A DNA stretch of 64,000 nt from Clostridia bacterium (GCA_017467275.1 JAFTSN010000025.1:62001-126000); one strand, 5' to 3'. Numbered from the stretch's first letter, positions 48,113 to 58,642 are shown. The notes: a model not told the origin generated them from the sequence alone. Numbers and translations are program-made.

Positions 48113-48214
48113 TGCACTGACAGCTTTTTTGCAAGCACATGTTGGCTTTCTCTCATAAAAAGATGTCTTTCAAATATTTTCGTTCACTGGAACAATTTAA
48201 TCAATAAATAAATT

Positions 48215-50104
48215 TTAAACCGTCTCCCATTTCAACGAAGGCGCTTTGCCGTCTCCAAATACCCATACGCTTTCCAAATAACCGTTACGGTATTCCAAAA
48301 CCTTCAACGCGTCCGTACTCTTTGCCGTGATCCCGTCGCCCTTTCCGACCGAAGAATTACCGATACGGTCAATCGGCGCCAACGTATTGTCATAGTAACA
48401 ATCCTTATATACGTTCGCATACGATCCCCCCACGGTCACGCCGACAAACCCGCCGACCTTGATCTGCTCGCCATTCTCCGCCTGTAGCGTTGTCATCGAG
48501 ATACAACGTACAACCGACACGTTATACCCCTCGGTTCTTCCGATAAATCCGCCCACGTGCGCGAGCGTAGAGTTGGTGTTTTCGATTGAGCCCGAAACGT
48601 AGCAATCGGCAACTTTCCCAGTACCCATGTACCCGACGAAGCCGCCGCAATACGAAGCGTTCGTCTCAATCTCTACCGCCGCCTTACACTCTGAAACCGT
48701 CAACGCGTTATCGGTAAACAATCCGATAAAGCCGCCGCAATAGGTGGCTTCGCCGCCTATGAGCGAGATCTTTGCCTCCACGCTGCAACGGGTAATCTCA
48801 CTTTGCCCCGTCGGCTCGTATACTTTTCCAATCAAGCCGCCCGTCACACAATACGACGAAGTTATCGTGCCTTCAAACGTCACGCCCGCCATGCTCGTTC
48901 CACGCGCGATGCCCGCGATCCCACCGACGTATCCCACGCCGTTTTGCGAAGCAACCGTTACGCTCGCCGATACCTTGCATGCGATCAATTCCGAATTACT
49001 CACTCTCGCCGCAAGTGCTCCCACCGCATCGCCGTGCTCTGTCAACGTTTGTGAAATCACCGAATTTTCCAACGTCAAATTTTTCACTTTCGCGCCGTCC
49101 AAGAGAGCGAAAAGCGGTCCGCTTAAGCCTATAATTTTAAACCCGTTACCGTCCAAACTTCCTTTAAAGCTTTCCACTTGCCTAAACGTAGAAACGGACG
49201 AGAAATCAATATTTGCAGTCAATTTATAATAGCCCGTTTCCCCCATTTGCATCAAGTCCGCCGCCGTTGTAATCTCTTTGGGATTCCGTTCGGACACCTT
49301 CCCCACGCTGACCGACTCGGAAAGCTCGGAAGGATAATCCGTTTCTGACTCCGCCCGTATTTGCACTTCGGAAAGATCCGCTTCGGAAAGTTCCGCGGGG
49401 ATCTCGAAGCGGTTATCCGTCACGCTCGTGTATTTTACACCATTATTAAATACCGTATAGCCCGTCGCAAATTCCACAGCGTCCCAAACGAGCGTCGTTT
49501 GGTTCTCGAAACGGAAATTTTTGGGCGCAGCAAGCAATATCGGCAATTTGAGCGGCTCGCTGAATTCCGAAGAAATCAACGTCCCCGCCTCGTTCCCGCG
49601 CGCAAGCACCTTTACGACGTTTTCCTCCGTCGCCTCAAACGAAAAGCTGTTTTCTTCCGCGTAATATTGTACGCCGTCCACGCTCACGATATAGCCGTTG
49701 GCAAGCGCCACCTCTACCCACACGAGCGTTTCGCCTTCCTGTTTGAGTCCCGTCGGCGTTTCCAGCTTCCACTGCAACGTCTCTTGCAGAATTTGCGAAT
49801 ATTCGCTCTCCGTTTCGCCGTTCACCGCTTTGACACGCGTGGAAACGGTCCCGTATACGCCGTCCGCAAACGCGTAAACGTTATCCTGCGTTTGGTACTC
49901 CGTACCGTTTATTTCTATGACGTAACCGCTCGCACCGTCCACTTCCGTCCATAAAAGCTCTCGTTCGGAAAGAGTAAGCCCCGTTGGCTTATTAAGCGTT
50001 ACGGAAATCGGCTCCTTCCTGCCTTTCTCGCCACAAGCAGCCCCGAAAGCCGCCACTATACATACCGCAACGGCGGTAAAAATCCATGAAACGTATTTTT
50101 TCAC
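48215..50104 (-). CDS. GLUG-repeat lipoprotein with Fn3-like repeats (copy 1)
   Basis: Surface lipoprotein of 629 residues; signal ends FGAAC with Cys24. Residues about 35-270 hold three Fn3-like units (PTGLTLSERELLWTEVDGASGYVIEINGTEY split; PTGLKQEGETLVWVEVALANGY; PKNFRFENQTTLVWDAV). From about 340 come six GLUG-type repeats (VGGIAGIARG, VTGGLIGKV, CGGFIGLF, CGGFVGYMG, VGGFIGRTEG, VGGFVGVTVG), expected to form a beta-helical adhesin-like rod. Paralogue of the protein at 56831-58642. It follows a GH130 gene by 10 bases, the same pairing as the other copy. Probably binds glycan or cell surface. Confidence 0.82.
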   Translation of the reverse strand: MKKYVSWIFTAVAVCIVAAFGAACGEKGRKEPISVTLNKPTGLTLSERELLWTEVDGASGYVIEINGTEYQTQDNVYAFADGVYGTVSTRVKAVNGETESEYSQILQETLQWKLETPTGLKQEGETLVWVEVALANGYIVSVDGVQYYAEENSFSFEATEENVVKVLARGNEAGTLISSEFSEPLKLPILLAAPKNFRFENQTTLVWDAVEFATGYTVFNNGVKYTSVTDNRFEIPAELSEADLSEVQIRAESETDYPSELSESVSVGKVSERNPKEITTAADLMQMGETGYYKLTANIDFSSVSTFRQVESFKGSLDGNGFKIIGLSGPLFALLDGAKVKNLTLENSVISQTLTEHGDAVGALAARVSNSELIACKVSASVTVASQNGVGYVGGIAGIARGTSMAGVTFEGTITSSYCVTGGLIGKVYEPTGQSEITRCSVEAKISLIGGEATYCGGFIGLFTDNALTVSECKAAVEIETNASYCGGFVGYMGTGKVADCYVSGSIENTNSTLAHVGGFIGRTEGYNVSVVRCISMTTLQAENGEQIKVGGFVGVTVGGSYANVYKDCYYDNTLAPIDRIGNSSVGKGDGITAKSTDALKVLEYRNGYLESVWVFGDGKAPSLKWETV

Positions 50105-50114
50105 AACTTTCTCC

Positions 50115-52634
50115 TTACGCCGTATGCGTTACCTTGCCGTTGACAACCGTATAATAGGAAACGTGATTCAAGCGCTCCCCCGTTTCGGCATCCACAATAT
50201 ATGTTTCCACGTAATACTCCGTCGGCAAATTCGGGATCATTTCAAGATCTACGGACAGAGAAATCCTCTCCCCTCGCGAATACATACCCAATTCATGATG
50301 CAAGAAATGTTTTACAGTATACGCTTTATCCACCGTCTTTATGAGAGTCCCATCCGTCGCGTAAATATTAGAAACTAATTTAATATCCCAATCGGACTTG
50401 TCTTCCCCGTACTTTTTATTCAACGCATACGTAGAAGCCGTGAGCGTAGTGCCGTTGAGCTCGTATTCCACCGCGCCCGCACCGAAATCCGCGCGCGCCG
50501 TCGCAAGCCCTACGTACATATCCCCCGAGCCGTAATACAAATACCATTTATTCCCCACGCGGAGCATGGTATCCGCAAACATACATTTATTGAACAGCCC
50601 GTAGTCGAACTTATTCGTGTCCGTAGGATATAAGCTCGGCTCGTCGAGATCAAGTCTTACGTTTGTGAGCTCGAACGGATTGGATTTTGTAAGCTTCATC
50701 GCACCGAGCGCGTAAAACCAGCCGTTTACGTTGGGTTGCTCGTATTGAATATTATTATCCGACAGAACACCGCCGCCGTACATAATATAAATATCTTCTT
50801 CGTCTTCGCTGTAAATATTCGTGATCGCCATACACGACTCGTTGCCCTTCGTCAGCGCCTCGACGTTATTGGACGCAAAACCGGACGTATCCACATCCAC
50901 GATATCCTCCGCCTCGATGCGAAGCACGTCTTTCGTAAACCCGACGCGCGCATAACCGCAGTCCTTCATATAGATCATATATACCTTACCCGTTTTTCCG
51001 GGACGGGGATCGTTGATCATTACCGCGTTTCCCTCGGGATCGGTCACGAACGAACCGGATTTGATCGCCCCGTCGTAATCGGGCGCAATCCTACCCACCT
51101 TCGTAAACGTTTTAAAATCGTGCGTATACATGATTCCTTCTCGCGTCACGTGGTTGTCGTACATCGTAAACGTAATATAATAGGTGGTTTTGCCGCCGCG
51201 GTTAGGATCGTTTTCAATCTTAAACATACGCGGATCTTCCAAACCGCCGCCCGCCTCGTCTGCGGTCGTCGGCCAAGCGATCGGGTTGTTTTCCCCACGC
51301 GTATAATTGATCCCGTCCTTGGAATACGCGTACGACAGAGTAGACATGTGTCCGAGCGTATCCCTACTACCGAAATATCCGTCGAATTTATCGGGGAGCT
51401 CGGAACGGTATATCATGTGGAATATTCCCGCGTCTTCGTCGTAAACGACGGCAGGATTATAGGTTGCGTACGATTCAAAGCCCGGAATATTCCCGTCCTT
51501 TATAGAATTGAGATCAGTCACTACCCCCGCCGCGTCTTTCGGGTACCCGATCGGCGCCAATATGAGACCGCTTTCATTGACGGTAAGATTGCTCATCGCC
51601 GTCCACGCGGGACTGTTTTTAGAAAACTCCATCACGTTCCCGAGCGGCACGCTCTTTATGTTCGACCAATCGAACAGCTCGAAAGAATAGAACGAAAAGG
51701 TCGAAGCCCAAGGAAGTCTACCCGTCTTTTTAATCTCTTCCATCGTTTCACGTTGAATAAGCTCTATTTTGAGAAATTGAGCGGTTTTTTTATCGGGTAA
51801 CGTCCAGCTTTCCACTTCTCCCAAGCCCTCGTCTGTAGAAAAGATCGCCTCTCCCCAATCACCGTCTCTTTCAGGCATCTGTATACCGCTTGCCGCATAG
51901 ATCTCGTAACGGCGAGCGAAAGAAACCTCCCATCTGATCTTAACCGTATCGAAGGTTTTTTCTTTGCCGAGATCGATCAAAACGTATTGCCCGTCCGCAA
52001 CAGACGACGCCCAACGGGTCGTCGCGTCGTTGTCTAAAACATACTCCTTTTTCAGCTTTTCTTCGTTTTCATAGCTCGAAACTTCCGTCACCGTCGCACC
52101 GTCCGTCGCAAGATTTTTCGGTCCGTATACCTCGAAGCTATAAAAAGAATAACCGTAATCCGTCGCGCGTTTCACGCCTTGGAATTTCACAAATTTTGTT
52201 TCCAAATAATACGGAAACGTAATGACGTCCTTCGATTTTTCCGTCTTTTGCACCTTCGCCACGTCTGTCCACGTAACCGCGTCCATTGAAAGCTGCACTT
52301 TATACTCCGCCGCGTAAGCCGCCTCCCAATCGATCACGATTTTATTGATCTTTTCCGTATTACCGAGATCGATATAATAAAACGCATCGTCCGTTTGCTT
52401 AGACGCATACCTGGTATTCGCCTTTCCGTCCACGGCATAGGAATTTGCCACTTCTTGGCTCTCCGCCTCGGTAGACGCCACCCGTCTGCCGAACGCCAAA
52501 TCCACTCCGTATTCCGTCGTTTCGCCACTCGCCGAGGTCGCCGCTTTATCGCGGAAAGCAAAGCCCAAAGCCGTAAACGCCGTTAAAGCCGCTGCACACA
52601 GCAGCGCCATCCATTTTTGTTTTCTCTTCATCAT
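50115..52634 (-). CDS. Exported GH130 beta-mannoside enzyme with two discoidin domains (copy 1)
   Basis: 839 residues with a signal peptide (hydrophobic 8-27, likely cleaved near ATSAS). Two F5/8 type C-like carbohydrate-binding domains (about 45-175 and 175-320; WEAAYAAEYKVQLSMDAVTW, WEVSFARRYEIYAAS) are followed by a GH130 five-bladed propeller: YATYNPAVVYDED, GLEDPRMFKI, INDPRPGKTGKVYM and WYLYYGSGDMYVGLATA. GH130 enzymes cleave beta-1,2- or beta-1,4-mannosides, by phosphorolysis or hydrolysis. Secretion with binding modules argues for a hydrolase of a polymer or host/fungal glycan. Paralogue of 58705-61305. Confidence 0.85.
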   Translation of the reverse strand: MMKRKQKWMALLCAAALTAFTALGFAFRDKAATSASGETTEYGVDLAFGRRVASTEAESQEVANSYAVDGKANTRYASKQTDDAFYYIDLGNTEKINKIVIDWEAAYAAEYKVQLSMDAVTWTDVAKVQKTEKSKDVITFPYYLETKFVKFQGVKRATDYGYSFYSFEVYGPKNLATDGATVTEVSSYENEEKLKKEYVLDNDATTRWASSVADGQYVLIDLGKEKTFDTVKIRWEVSFARRYEIYAASGIQMPERDGDWGEAIFSTDEGLGEVESWTLPDKKTAQFLKIELIQRETMEEIKKTGRLPWASTFSFYSFELFDWSNIKSVPLGNVMEFSKNSPAWTAMSNLTVNESGLILAPIGYPKDAAGVVTDLNSIKDGNIPGFESYATYNPAVVYDEDAGIFHMIYRSELPDKFDGYFGSRDTLGHMSTLSYAYSKDGINYTRGENNPIAWPTTADEAGGGLEDPRMFKIENDPNRGGKTTYYITFTMYDNHVTREGIMYTHDFKTFTKVGRIAPDYDGAIKSGSFVTDPEGNAVMINDPRPGKTGKVYMIYMKDCGYARVGFTKDVLRIEAEDIVDVDTSGFASNNVEALTKGNESCMAITNIYSEDEEDIYIMYGGGVLSDNNIQYEQPNVNGWFYALGAMKLTKSNPFELTNVRLDLDEPSLYPTDTNKFDYGLFNKCMFADTMLRVGNKWYLYYGSGDMYVGLATARADFGAGAVEYELNGTTLTASTYALNKKYGEDKSDWDIKLVSNIYATDGTLIKTVDKAYTVKHFLHHELGMYSRGERISLSVDLEMIPNLPTEYYVETYIVDAETGERLNHVSYYTVVNGKVTHTA

Positions 52635-52646
52635 TTTTCACCTCTT

Positions 52647-55112
52647 TTATCCGTTCAGCAAATTAACACCGAATATCTTCGTCAGCACCAAATGTGCATA
52701 CAGCGAACAGGGCCAAGTGAAATAATCTCTGCTATAATCAGTCGGATCGTTTGCGTTGAACGCTTCGTGCATAACGAACGTGCCGCCCGTCGTTTCCGTC
52801 ATATATTTTACGCAGCGTTCAATCTCCGCTTTGTCCGTACTCGTCAAGCCTTGCATAGCAATCGACATGTGCCAAGGCACGGGCACGTCTTTGTGCGGGT
52901 TGTCCGTCGATCCGACCATATCGTGCGGATCGCCGATCCCGCTTGCGTATTCGCCCACGTAATAATAGGGGTTATCGTCGCTCAATACAAACGCACGCGT
53001 ATTGACGTACGTTTGGTCGTCCACGTCACAATAACCCAGCCAAGGTGCCGCAATCAAACTCGGAATATTTGCCGCGTCCATAAAAAGCTTGCCGTCCGTG
53101 CTGTTGATATCCGCGTTGCTTCCGTCTACCTCAAAGGCATACATTTTACCGAATTTGGGATGATTGTATACGCCGTACGTTTCAATCGCCGTACGCACGC
53201 TTGCAGCCAACGAAGCCGCCCGATCTTTTATTTCCCCGTTCAGCCCAACGCTCTCAAGAAGAGACACTATATCCTCCAAAGCAGACACCACGAACATGTT
53301 GCCGGGAATAAAGAACTTATAGTGACACACGTCGTCGCTAGGTCTGTATCCGCTCCAAATGAGCCCGCAATTTTTAAATTCGTTTACGCCCTTGTCGCGG
53401 TCTTCACTGATAATGGAATAGTTGGAATCCTTATGCTCGCGCTCGTTTTCCAACGTCGTCAAGATTTTATCCAACGTGACGAGGAAAAACGCATTGAAAA
53501 TTTCCCCGTCGCCCGTGATATCGTAATATTGTTTGGTCAGCCACAAGGGATAGGCAAGCGAATCCAACTCGAACTTCCGTTCCCAAACGGAACCGTTTTC
53601 GTTGAAAGCGTTGGCATACGGATCGCGACGAATCAGCTCAAACTGTTTTAAGAGCAACCCGCGGACGGTGTTTCTCACGTCCTTATCCACTTTCATGAAT
53701 TGCAAATACTGCAACACCTGCGCCGATGAATCGCGCAGCCACATTGCGGGAATATCCCCCGTATAACAAAACGCCGTGCCGTTTTCATAATAGCGCAAAA
53801 CTCCGCTATAATTGGTGCCGTTCACCGTGAACCCGTCGAGCGTCGCATAGAACGTGTTTTTAAAGGTCTTTCTTAACGTTTCGTCCTCGATCCCGCTGAT
53901 TACTCCATCTACGGTTTCACGCATGGTTTCGTACGTGGGATCGTCCTCCAAGCGGTATTTTATATCAAACGCCGTCTCATCCTTCAACGACGCAGGCAAC
54001 TTTTCATACACCGTATCAATCGCCTCCAACGAAATCGCACCCCACTGCTCGCGGGAATTATCCACAAATTCGAGATACAAAGCCTCCCCTTTATATTTGG
54101 AAAGATCGGCGTAATATAAGTGCGTACTTTCGCCGTGGGAGATCTTCCATCTATCGGAATGGGTGCGGAACACCTCTTCGTTTGTACCGCATTTTTTAAC
54201 GGAAAGATACGTTTTGGAGGGATGGGCAGTCATACCCAACCGATACGAGATTACGCCCGTTCCCGACACCGTAAACGGTGAAGAACGAAGCACGCCCACC
54301 GCGCCGTAATCGCTTTTATTGGAAAGCCTTCCGCCCGAAATATGCTCTACAGCGAAACAATCTTCTTCGCCCGCCGTCTGCCACCCGTCAAGCCCGTTTG
54401 CAAAGTCTGCGTTTTTAATAAAGCTCGGCGTGGCTTCCGCGCTCACGTATAAAGGCTTAATATCCTCCGCCGAAATAAACGCTTCGCTCGGCTCCGTTTC
54501 GTAATAGGTTACAAAATCGTCGAAACTCATATAGCCGAAATTATCCTTTGAATTGTCCACGATTTTAATTTTCACCTCTTTCCCCATCGCCGAAGAAAGG
54601 TCTGCCTTATATTCAATCAGCGCCTCGGCATTCAATTCCTGAAACGCGGTGTTGCCGAAACGGAATAGCTCTCTTTCCGCTTCGTCCACAACGGAAAGAT
54701 AGGTGAGCCCTACGTTCATACCGCCGCCGAGCTTAAAGGTGATAAATCCGCTGCCGCCGATTTTAAACAAAGAAGAGGTCAAGCTTCCCTCCGCTGATTC
54801 GGCGTATTTCGCGAAATAATATTCTCCCGATTTATTGTTTTCCTGTCCGTCGTCCGTCGTCGCTTCGTTGGACACGCCAAGCGCGGAAAACGCCTCTCCC
54901 TCCGCCGTCCAATTTTTTAAATCGCCGCTTTCAAAGCCGCCGTTTTTAATTTCAAACGCCTCGGTCGACACCGTCTCCTGCTCGGGCGGAGTCGAGGAAT
55001 TATCCGAACCCGTATTTTTTTCGCTCTTGCCCCCGCAGCTGACCGCAAACCCTAACAAGGCGCTCGTCAAAAATGTCAAGCCCGTCGTCAAAAGCCACCG
55101 TGATCTTTTCAT
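52647..55112 (-). CDS. GH125 exo-alpha-1,6-mannosidase, exported
   Basis: 821-residue lipoprotein; signal ends FAVSC with Cys26 followed by a Ser/Gly-rich linker. Two beta-sandwich modules (about 55-205 and 230-375, with ENGGFESGDLKNW-like FEIKNGGFESGDL and ADFANGLDGWQTAGEE) precede the GH125 barrel, marked by FCYTGDIPAMWLRDSSAQVL, WERKFELDSLAYPLWL, GYRPSDDVCHYKFFIPGN and the late PVPWHMSIAMQGLTSTD. GH125 enzymes remove alpha-1,6-mannose, for example from N-glycans or fungal mannan. It fits with the GH130 proteins on either side of the operon. Confidence 0.88.
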   Translation of the reverse strand: MKRSRWLLTTGLTFLTSALLGFAVSCGGKSEKNTGSDNSSTPPEQETVSTEAFEIKNGGFESGDLKNWTAEGEAFSALGVSNEATTDDGQENNKSGEYYFAKYAESAEGSLTSSLFKIGGSGFITFKLGGGMNVGLTYLSVVDEAERELFRFGNTAFQELNAEALIEYKADLSSAMGKEVKIKIVDNSKDNFGYMSFDDFVTYYETEPSEAFISAEDIKPLYVSAEATPSFIKNADFANGLDGWQTAGEEDCFAVEHISGGRLSNKSDYGAVGVLRSSPFTVSGTGVISYRLGMTAHPSKTYLSVKKCGTNEEVFRTHSDRWKISHGESTHLYYADLSKYKGEALYLEFVDNSREQWGAISLEAIDTVYEKLPASLKDETAFDIKYRLEDDPTYETMRETVDGVISGIEDETLRKTFKNTFYATLDGFTVNGTNYSGVLRYYENGTAFCYTGDIPAMWLRDSSAQVLQYLQFMKVDKDVRNTVRGLLLKQFELIRRDPYANAFNENGSVWERKFELDSLAYPLWLTKQYYDITGDGEIFNAFFLVTLDKILTTLENEREHKDSNYSIISEDRDKGVNEFKNCGLIWSGYRPSDDVCHYKFFIPGNMFVVSALEDIVSLLESVGLNGEIKDRAASLAASVRTAIETYGVYNHPKFGKMYAFEVDGSNADINSTDGKLFMDAANIPSLIAAPWLGYCDVDDQTYVNTRAFVLSDDNPYYYVGEYASGIGDPHDMVGSTDNPHKDVPVPWHMSIAMQGLTSTDKAEIERCVKYMTETTGGTFVMHEAFNANDPTDYSRDYFTWPCSLYAHLVLTKIFGVNLLNG

Positions 55113-55156
55113 TTAACACTAACACTCCTTTCGGTCCTTTTTTTCTTTTACGCCCT

Positions 55157-56821
55157 TTACGCCTTAAACAGCTCGTCCGCGCCCGCACAAAGCCTCGCAA
55201 ATTTCTTTCGGTTTTCCACCTTGTTTTTTGAAACCGTCAAATATACCTTGATCAAAGGCTCCGTACCCGACGGGCGAACGATACATTTTGAACCGTCCGC
55301 AAGCGACAGCGAAAGCACGTTTGCCTTGGGCAGATCTGCCTCCGTTTGCGTGAGATAATCCACGGTCTTCACAACCCGTTCCCCCGCAAACGTTTCGGGG
55401 AGCTGTGCGCGGAATCTTTCAAGGCGTCGGCGCATTTCCGCATTGCCCTCTGCACCCGCAAACTCATAAGATAAAAGCTTGTGTTCGTATAAACCGTATT
55501 TATCGTACAGCTCCTGCATTTTTTCCACAAGCGTTTTACCCTGTCTTTTATAATACGCCGCCATTTCCACAATCATCATGCAGCCGTTCACGCCGTCCTT
55601 ATCACGCACGTACGTGCCTGAAAGATACCCGTAACTTTCCTCCATGCCAAACAGGAAACGTTCTTTTTCCCCTCGGCTTTCCAATTTACCGATGACTTCG
55701 CCGATATATTTAAAGCCCGTCAAAACGTCCCAGACCTCCGCACCGTAATCCCTTGCAATTTGCACGACGAGCTCCGTCGTCACAATGGTTTTTACAATCA
55801 CGGGATTTTTCTGCAGCGAGCCGTCCGCCGTCTTTACGGCAAGTAAATAGTCGGCAAGAAGAGCACCGACCTCGTTACCCGTCATAAGTTGATAGCCGCC
55901 TGCCGTCTTTACGGCAATCCCCACTCGATCGCAATCGGGATCGGTGGCAAGCAAAATATCCGCGCCCGCACTTTCCGCGTAACGCAAACCAAGCTGTAAC
56001 GCCGCCTCTTTTTCTGGGTTGGGATAAGGACAAGTAGTAAAATTCCCGTCGGGATACGCCTGCTCTTTTACAAGCGTTATGCCCGTCACATTCATGCGTT
56101 CGAGCATAGCAGGTACGAGTTTAAAGCCCGTTCCGTTCAACGGCGTATACGCCACGAACAGCCCTTCCGCCGTACATTTTCGCAAAGCGAGCACCTCGTT
56201 TAAAAACGCTTCCGTAAGCGCATCGTCCACAAAACGGATTTTCCCGTTTTGAAGATATGTATCGAAACGCTCCGATGTGACGGAAAAGATATCTACCTTT
56301 TCGATATATCCCGTCATTTCCAACGCGCCCGCGTCCGTCAACTGGCACCCGTCCGCGCCGTACACCTTATATCCGTTGTAGCGGGCGGGATTGTGCGACG
56401 CGGTAATCATAACCCCCACGTCCGCATGCAATTCGCGCGTGATATACGACAAAAACGGCGTCGGCGTCAACTCCTTGGTGATATACGCCGTCACGCCGTT
56501 TGCTGCAAACACTTCCGCCGCCGCGCGCGCAAACACTTCCGAATTGATACGGCTATCATACGAAATCGCCACTGCTTTCCAACCGTGCGACTGCATACAG
56601 TCGGCAATGCCTTGCGTCACCTTCCGCACCGTATATACGTTCAGACAATTCGGTCCCGCGCCAAGCTCGCCTCGAAGACCACCCGTGCCGAATCCGATAT
56701 TTTTAAAGAACGAATTTTTCAATGCGTTTTCGTCGTTTTTTAAGCTGATAAGCTGTGCCGCCACCTCGGAATCGGTTGCGTTTTTAAGCCACTCTTGATA
56801 CTTTTTCTGTATTTCGTTCAT
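55157..56821 (-). CDS. Phosphoglucomutase/phosphomannomutase
   Basis: Cytoplasmic phosphosugar mutase of 554 residues, alpha-phosphohexomutase family. The phosphoserine loop is GVMITASHNPARYNGYK, the metal site ATDPDCDRVGIAV, the sugar-recognition loop GMEESYGYLSG and the phosphate-binding end RPSGTEPLIKVYL. The length matches the Firmicutes PgcA-type enzymes. It is the only non-exported protein in this operon and could convert mannose-1-phosphate or glucose-1-phosphate to the 6-phosphate. Start follows 9-base spacing from the preceding gene stop region. Confidence 0.93.
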   Translation of the reverse strand: MNEIQKKYQEWLKNATDSEVAAQLISLKNDENALKNSFFKNIGFGTGGLRGELGAGPNCLNVYTVRKVTQGIADCMQSHGWKAVAISYDSRINSEVFARAAAEVFAANGVTAYITKELTPTPFLSYITRELHADVGVMITASHNPARYNGYKVYGADGCQLTDAGALEMTGYIEKVDIFSVTSERFDTYLQNGKIRFVDDALTEAFLNEVLALRKCTAEGLFVAYTPLNGTGFKLVPAMLERMNVTGITLVKEQAYPDGNFTTCPYPNPEKEAALQLGLRYAESAGADILLATDPDCDRVGIAVKTAGGYQLMTGNEVGALLADYLLAVKTADGSLQKNPVIVKTIVTTELVVQIARDYGAEVWDVLTGFKYIGEVIGKLESRGEKERFLFGMEESYGYLSGTYVRDKDGVNGCMMIVEMAAYYKRQGKTLVEKMQELYDKYGLYEHKLLSYEFAGAEGNAEMRRRLERFRAQLPETFAGERVVKTVDYLTQTEADLPKANVLSLSLADGSKCIVRPSGTEPLIKVYLTVSKNKVENRKKFARLCAGADELFKA

Positions 56822-56830
56822 TATTTTACC

Positions 56831-58642
56831 TTATTTCAAAACAGGATATTCGCCGTCTTCAAACAACCAAACGTCGCTATCGAAGCCGTTCAAATTTACA
56901 CCGTTTTTCAACTCCGCCGTCGCCTCAATACCTTTTGCACTGCCGCTATTTCCAACCGCATTTCCGTTAAGAGTATACGCCGTGGAATCATAATAACAGT
57001 TCGTGAAAATATTTCCGCCGTAATCGCCGCCAGGCGCAATCCCGACGAACCCAGCCGCCGCACCGTCCCCGCCGTAAGTCACTTTAGAAGCGCTGTAACA
57101 AGCCGTTACGGAAGCATTATGCCCTTGCAGAACGGCGATAAACCCGCCTACTGCATTGCCGTCTTTATGCAACGTAATTTCCATGTTCGCATAGCAGTTT
57201 TCAATCTTGCCGTACCCAACGTATCCGACGAACCCTCCCGCCGCAAACTCGGCGTTGACGCTACCCGTCGCGTACGAAGCTTGTATACTAGCCGTATTGA
57301 TACGGATCTCGCCAATCAAACCGCCAGCGTAACCGCCTCCCGTTGCCGTCAACGCGCATTGTGCAAAACAACCTGAAACACGCGCGCTTTCGCCGTCTGC
57401 CACCGAGCCGATCAAACCGCCCGCCGTATAATGGATTGCCATCAACGTTCCCGAAACTTTACAATTCTCAATAACAGAATTTTCTACTCTACCGCAAAGC
57501 ATGCCGATTTGTCCAAGCCCGCTTTGCCGTTCCGCTTCTATCGCCACATCCGCAAGCGTAAGCCCCTTGACTTCCGCGTCGATCACTGCGCCGAAGAATC
57601 CAACGAACTCCGCAGCTGAACGAACGCGAAGCCCTGAAAGCGTTTTACCGTTCCCGTCAAACGTGCCGTAAAAATCAATCGGTTGCCACGTTTTCGTCAA
57701 CCTGATATCGGCAACGAGCTTATAATCTCCGTTCGGTTGAATCGCAAAAAGCTCCTCTTCCGTCGAAATTTCTTTCACGGCGTCCGAAACCGTCAAATTA
57801 CTCGGCTCTCCAACCTTTTCGCCCTTTTTAGCGGTAAGCGTTGCGCTAAAAGACGCCGTCGCGCCCGTCCATTCGTATTGCGTAGCGTAAGCGTTAAAAG
57901 GAATCGGCTCGCCGCCGTCAATCGTCAGGACATACCCGTCCGCTCCGACTACTTTTTCCCAACGGAAGGTTTTACTCTCTTTATCAAATCGGAAAAAAGC
58001 GGGTGCATGTAAGGACTTCACCGTCGTATCCGTGACTGTAAAGGAAAATTCCGCGCTGTAAAGAGAATCCGAGCTCGTCGTTCCGTCGCCGACCGCCTTC
58101 ACTCTTGCAATACACTCTCCCGAAATGTCGGAAGGCAAAAGATAATAGGTTTCCACCGTCGTAAACGCTCTGTCGCCGATTGCGATTTCGTACGAAACCG
58201 CCCCGTCCACGCCCGTCCAAGACAGCAATCCGCCGCCATAGGAAAGCCCCGTGGGCGATTGAAGCGGCAATACGGGTTGCTTCCGCACGGCTGAAACGGT
58301 CGCGCTATAAGAAGAATCGTACGCGTTGCCGCTCCCTTTCGCCTTTACCTGCGCCGTCAACTCGCCGTATTCGTCCGCGCCAAGCTCGTATCGGTTTTTT
58401 TCCGTTTGATTTTCCGTTCCGTTGAGTTTTAAAACGTAACCGCTCGCACCTTTTACCGTATTCCAAGTAAACGCACCGTCCGCATAGGCAAGCCCCGTGG
58501 GGATATCCAATACGGTCGCCGTATCCCCGTCGTCCTTGCCTGTGGGCGCCGTCGCCGCAAGAACGATGAATAGGATACTCACTGCGCAAAGCAACCCCGC
58601 AACAGCAAAAAGGGCGATACGTAATATTTTATTCCTTTTCAT
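56831..58642 (-). CDS. GLUG-repeat surface protein with Fn3-like repeats (copy 2)
   Basis: 603 residues, N-terminal hydrophobic segment 8-30 without a Cys, so it is a signal anchor or signal peptide, unlike the lipoprotein copy 1. Two or three Fn3-like units (PTGLAYADGAFTWNTVKGAS; PTGLSYGGGLLSWTGVDGAVSY parts; RFDKESKTFRWEKVVGADGY) are followed by GLUG-type repeats (AGGLIGSVAD, AGGLIGEIR, AGGFVGYVG, VGGFIAVLQG, AAGFVGIAPGG). It lies directly downstream of the second GH130 gene, repeating the pairing at 48215-52634. Confidence 0.8.
   Translation of the reverse strand: MKRNKILRIALFAVAGLLCAVSILFIVLAATAPTGKDDGDTATVLDIPTGLAYADGAFTWNTVKGASGYVLKLNGTENQTEKNRYELGADEYGELTAQVKAKGSGNAYDSSYSATVSAVRKQPVLPLQSPTGLSYGGGLLSWTGVDGAVSYEIAIGDRAFTTVETYYLLPSDISGECIARVKAVGDGTTSSDSLYSAEFSFTVTDTTVKSLHAPAFFRFDKESKTFRWEKVVGADGYVLTIDGGEPIPFNAYATQYEWTGATASFSATLTAKKGEKVGEPSNLTVSDAVKEISTEEELFAIQPNGDYKLVADIRLTKTWQPIDFYGTFDGNGKTLSGLRVRSAAEFVGFFGAVIDAEVKGLTLADVAIEAERQSGLGQIGMLCGRVENSVIENCKVSGTLMAIHYTAGGLIGSVADGESARVSGCFAQCALTATGGGYAGGLIGEIRINTASIQASYATGSVNAEFAAGGFVGYVGYGKIENCYANMEITLHKDGNAVGGFIAVLQGHNASVTACYSASKVTYGGDGAAAGFVGIAPGGDYGGNIFTNCYYDSTAYTLNGNAVGNSGSAKGIEATAELKNGVNLNGFDSDVWLFEDGEYPVLK

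Noticed and set aside
50736..51800. 354-codon plus-strand frame opposite the GH130 gene
   Set aside because: Arg/His/Ile-rich shadow of a real gene with no start signals; similar long antisense frames at 29-30 kb, 32-34 kb and 52-53 kb were rejected for the same reason.
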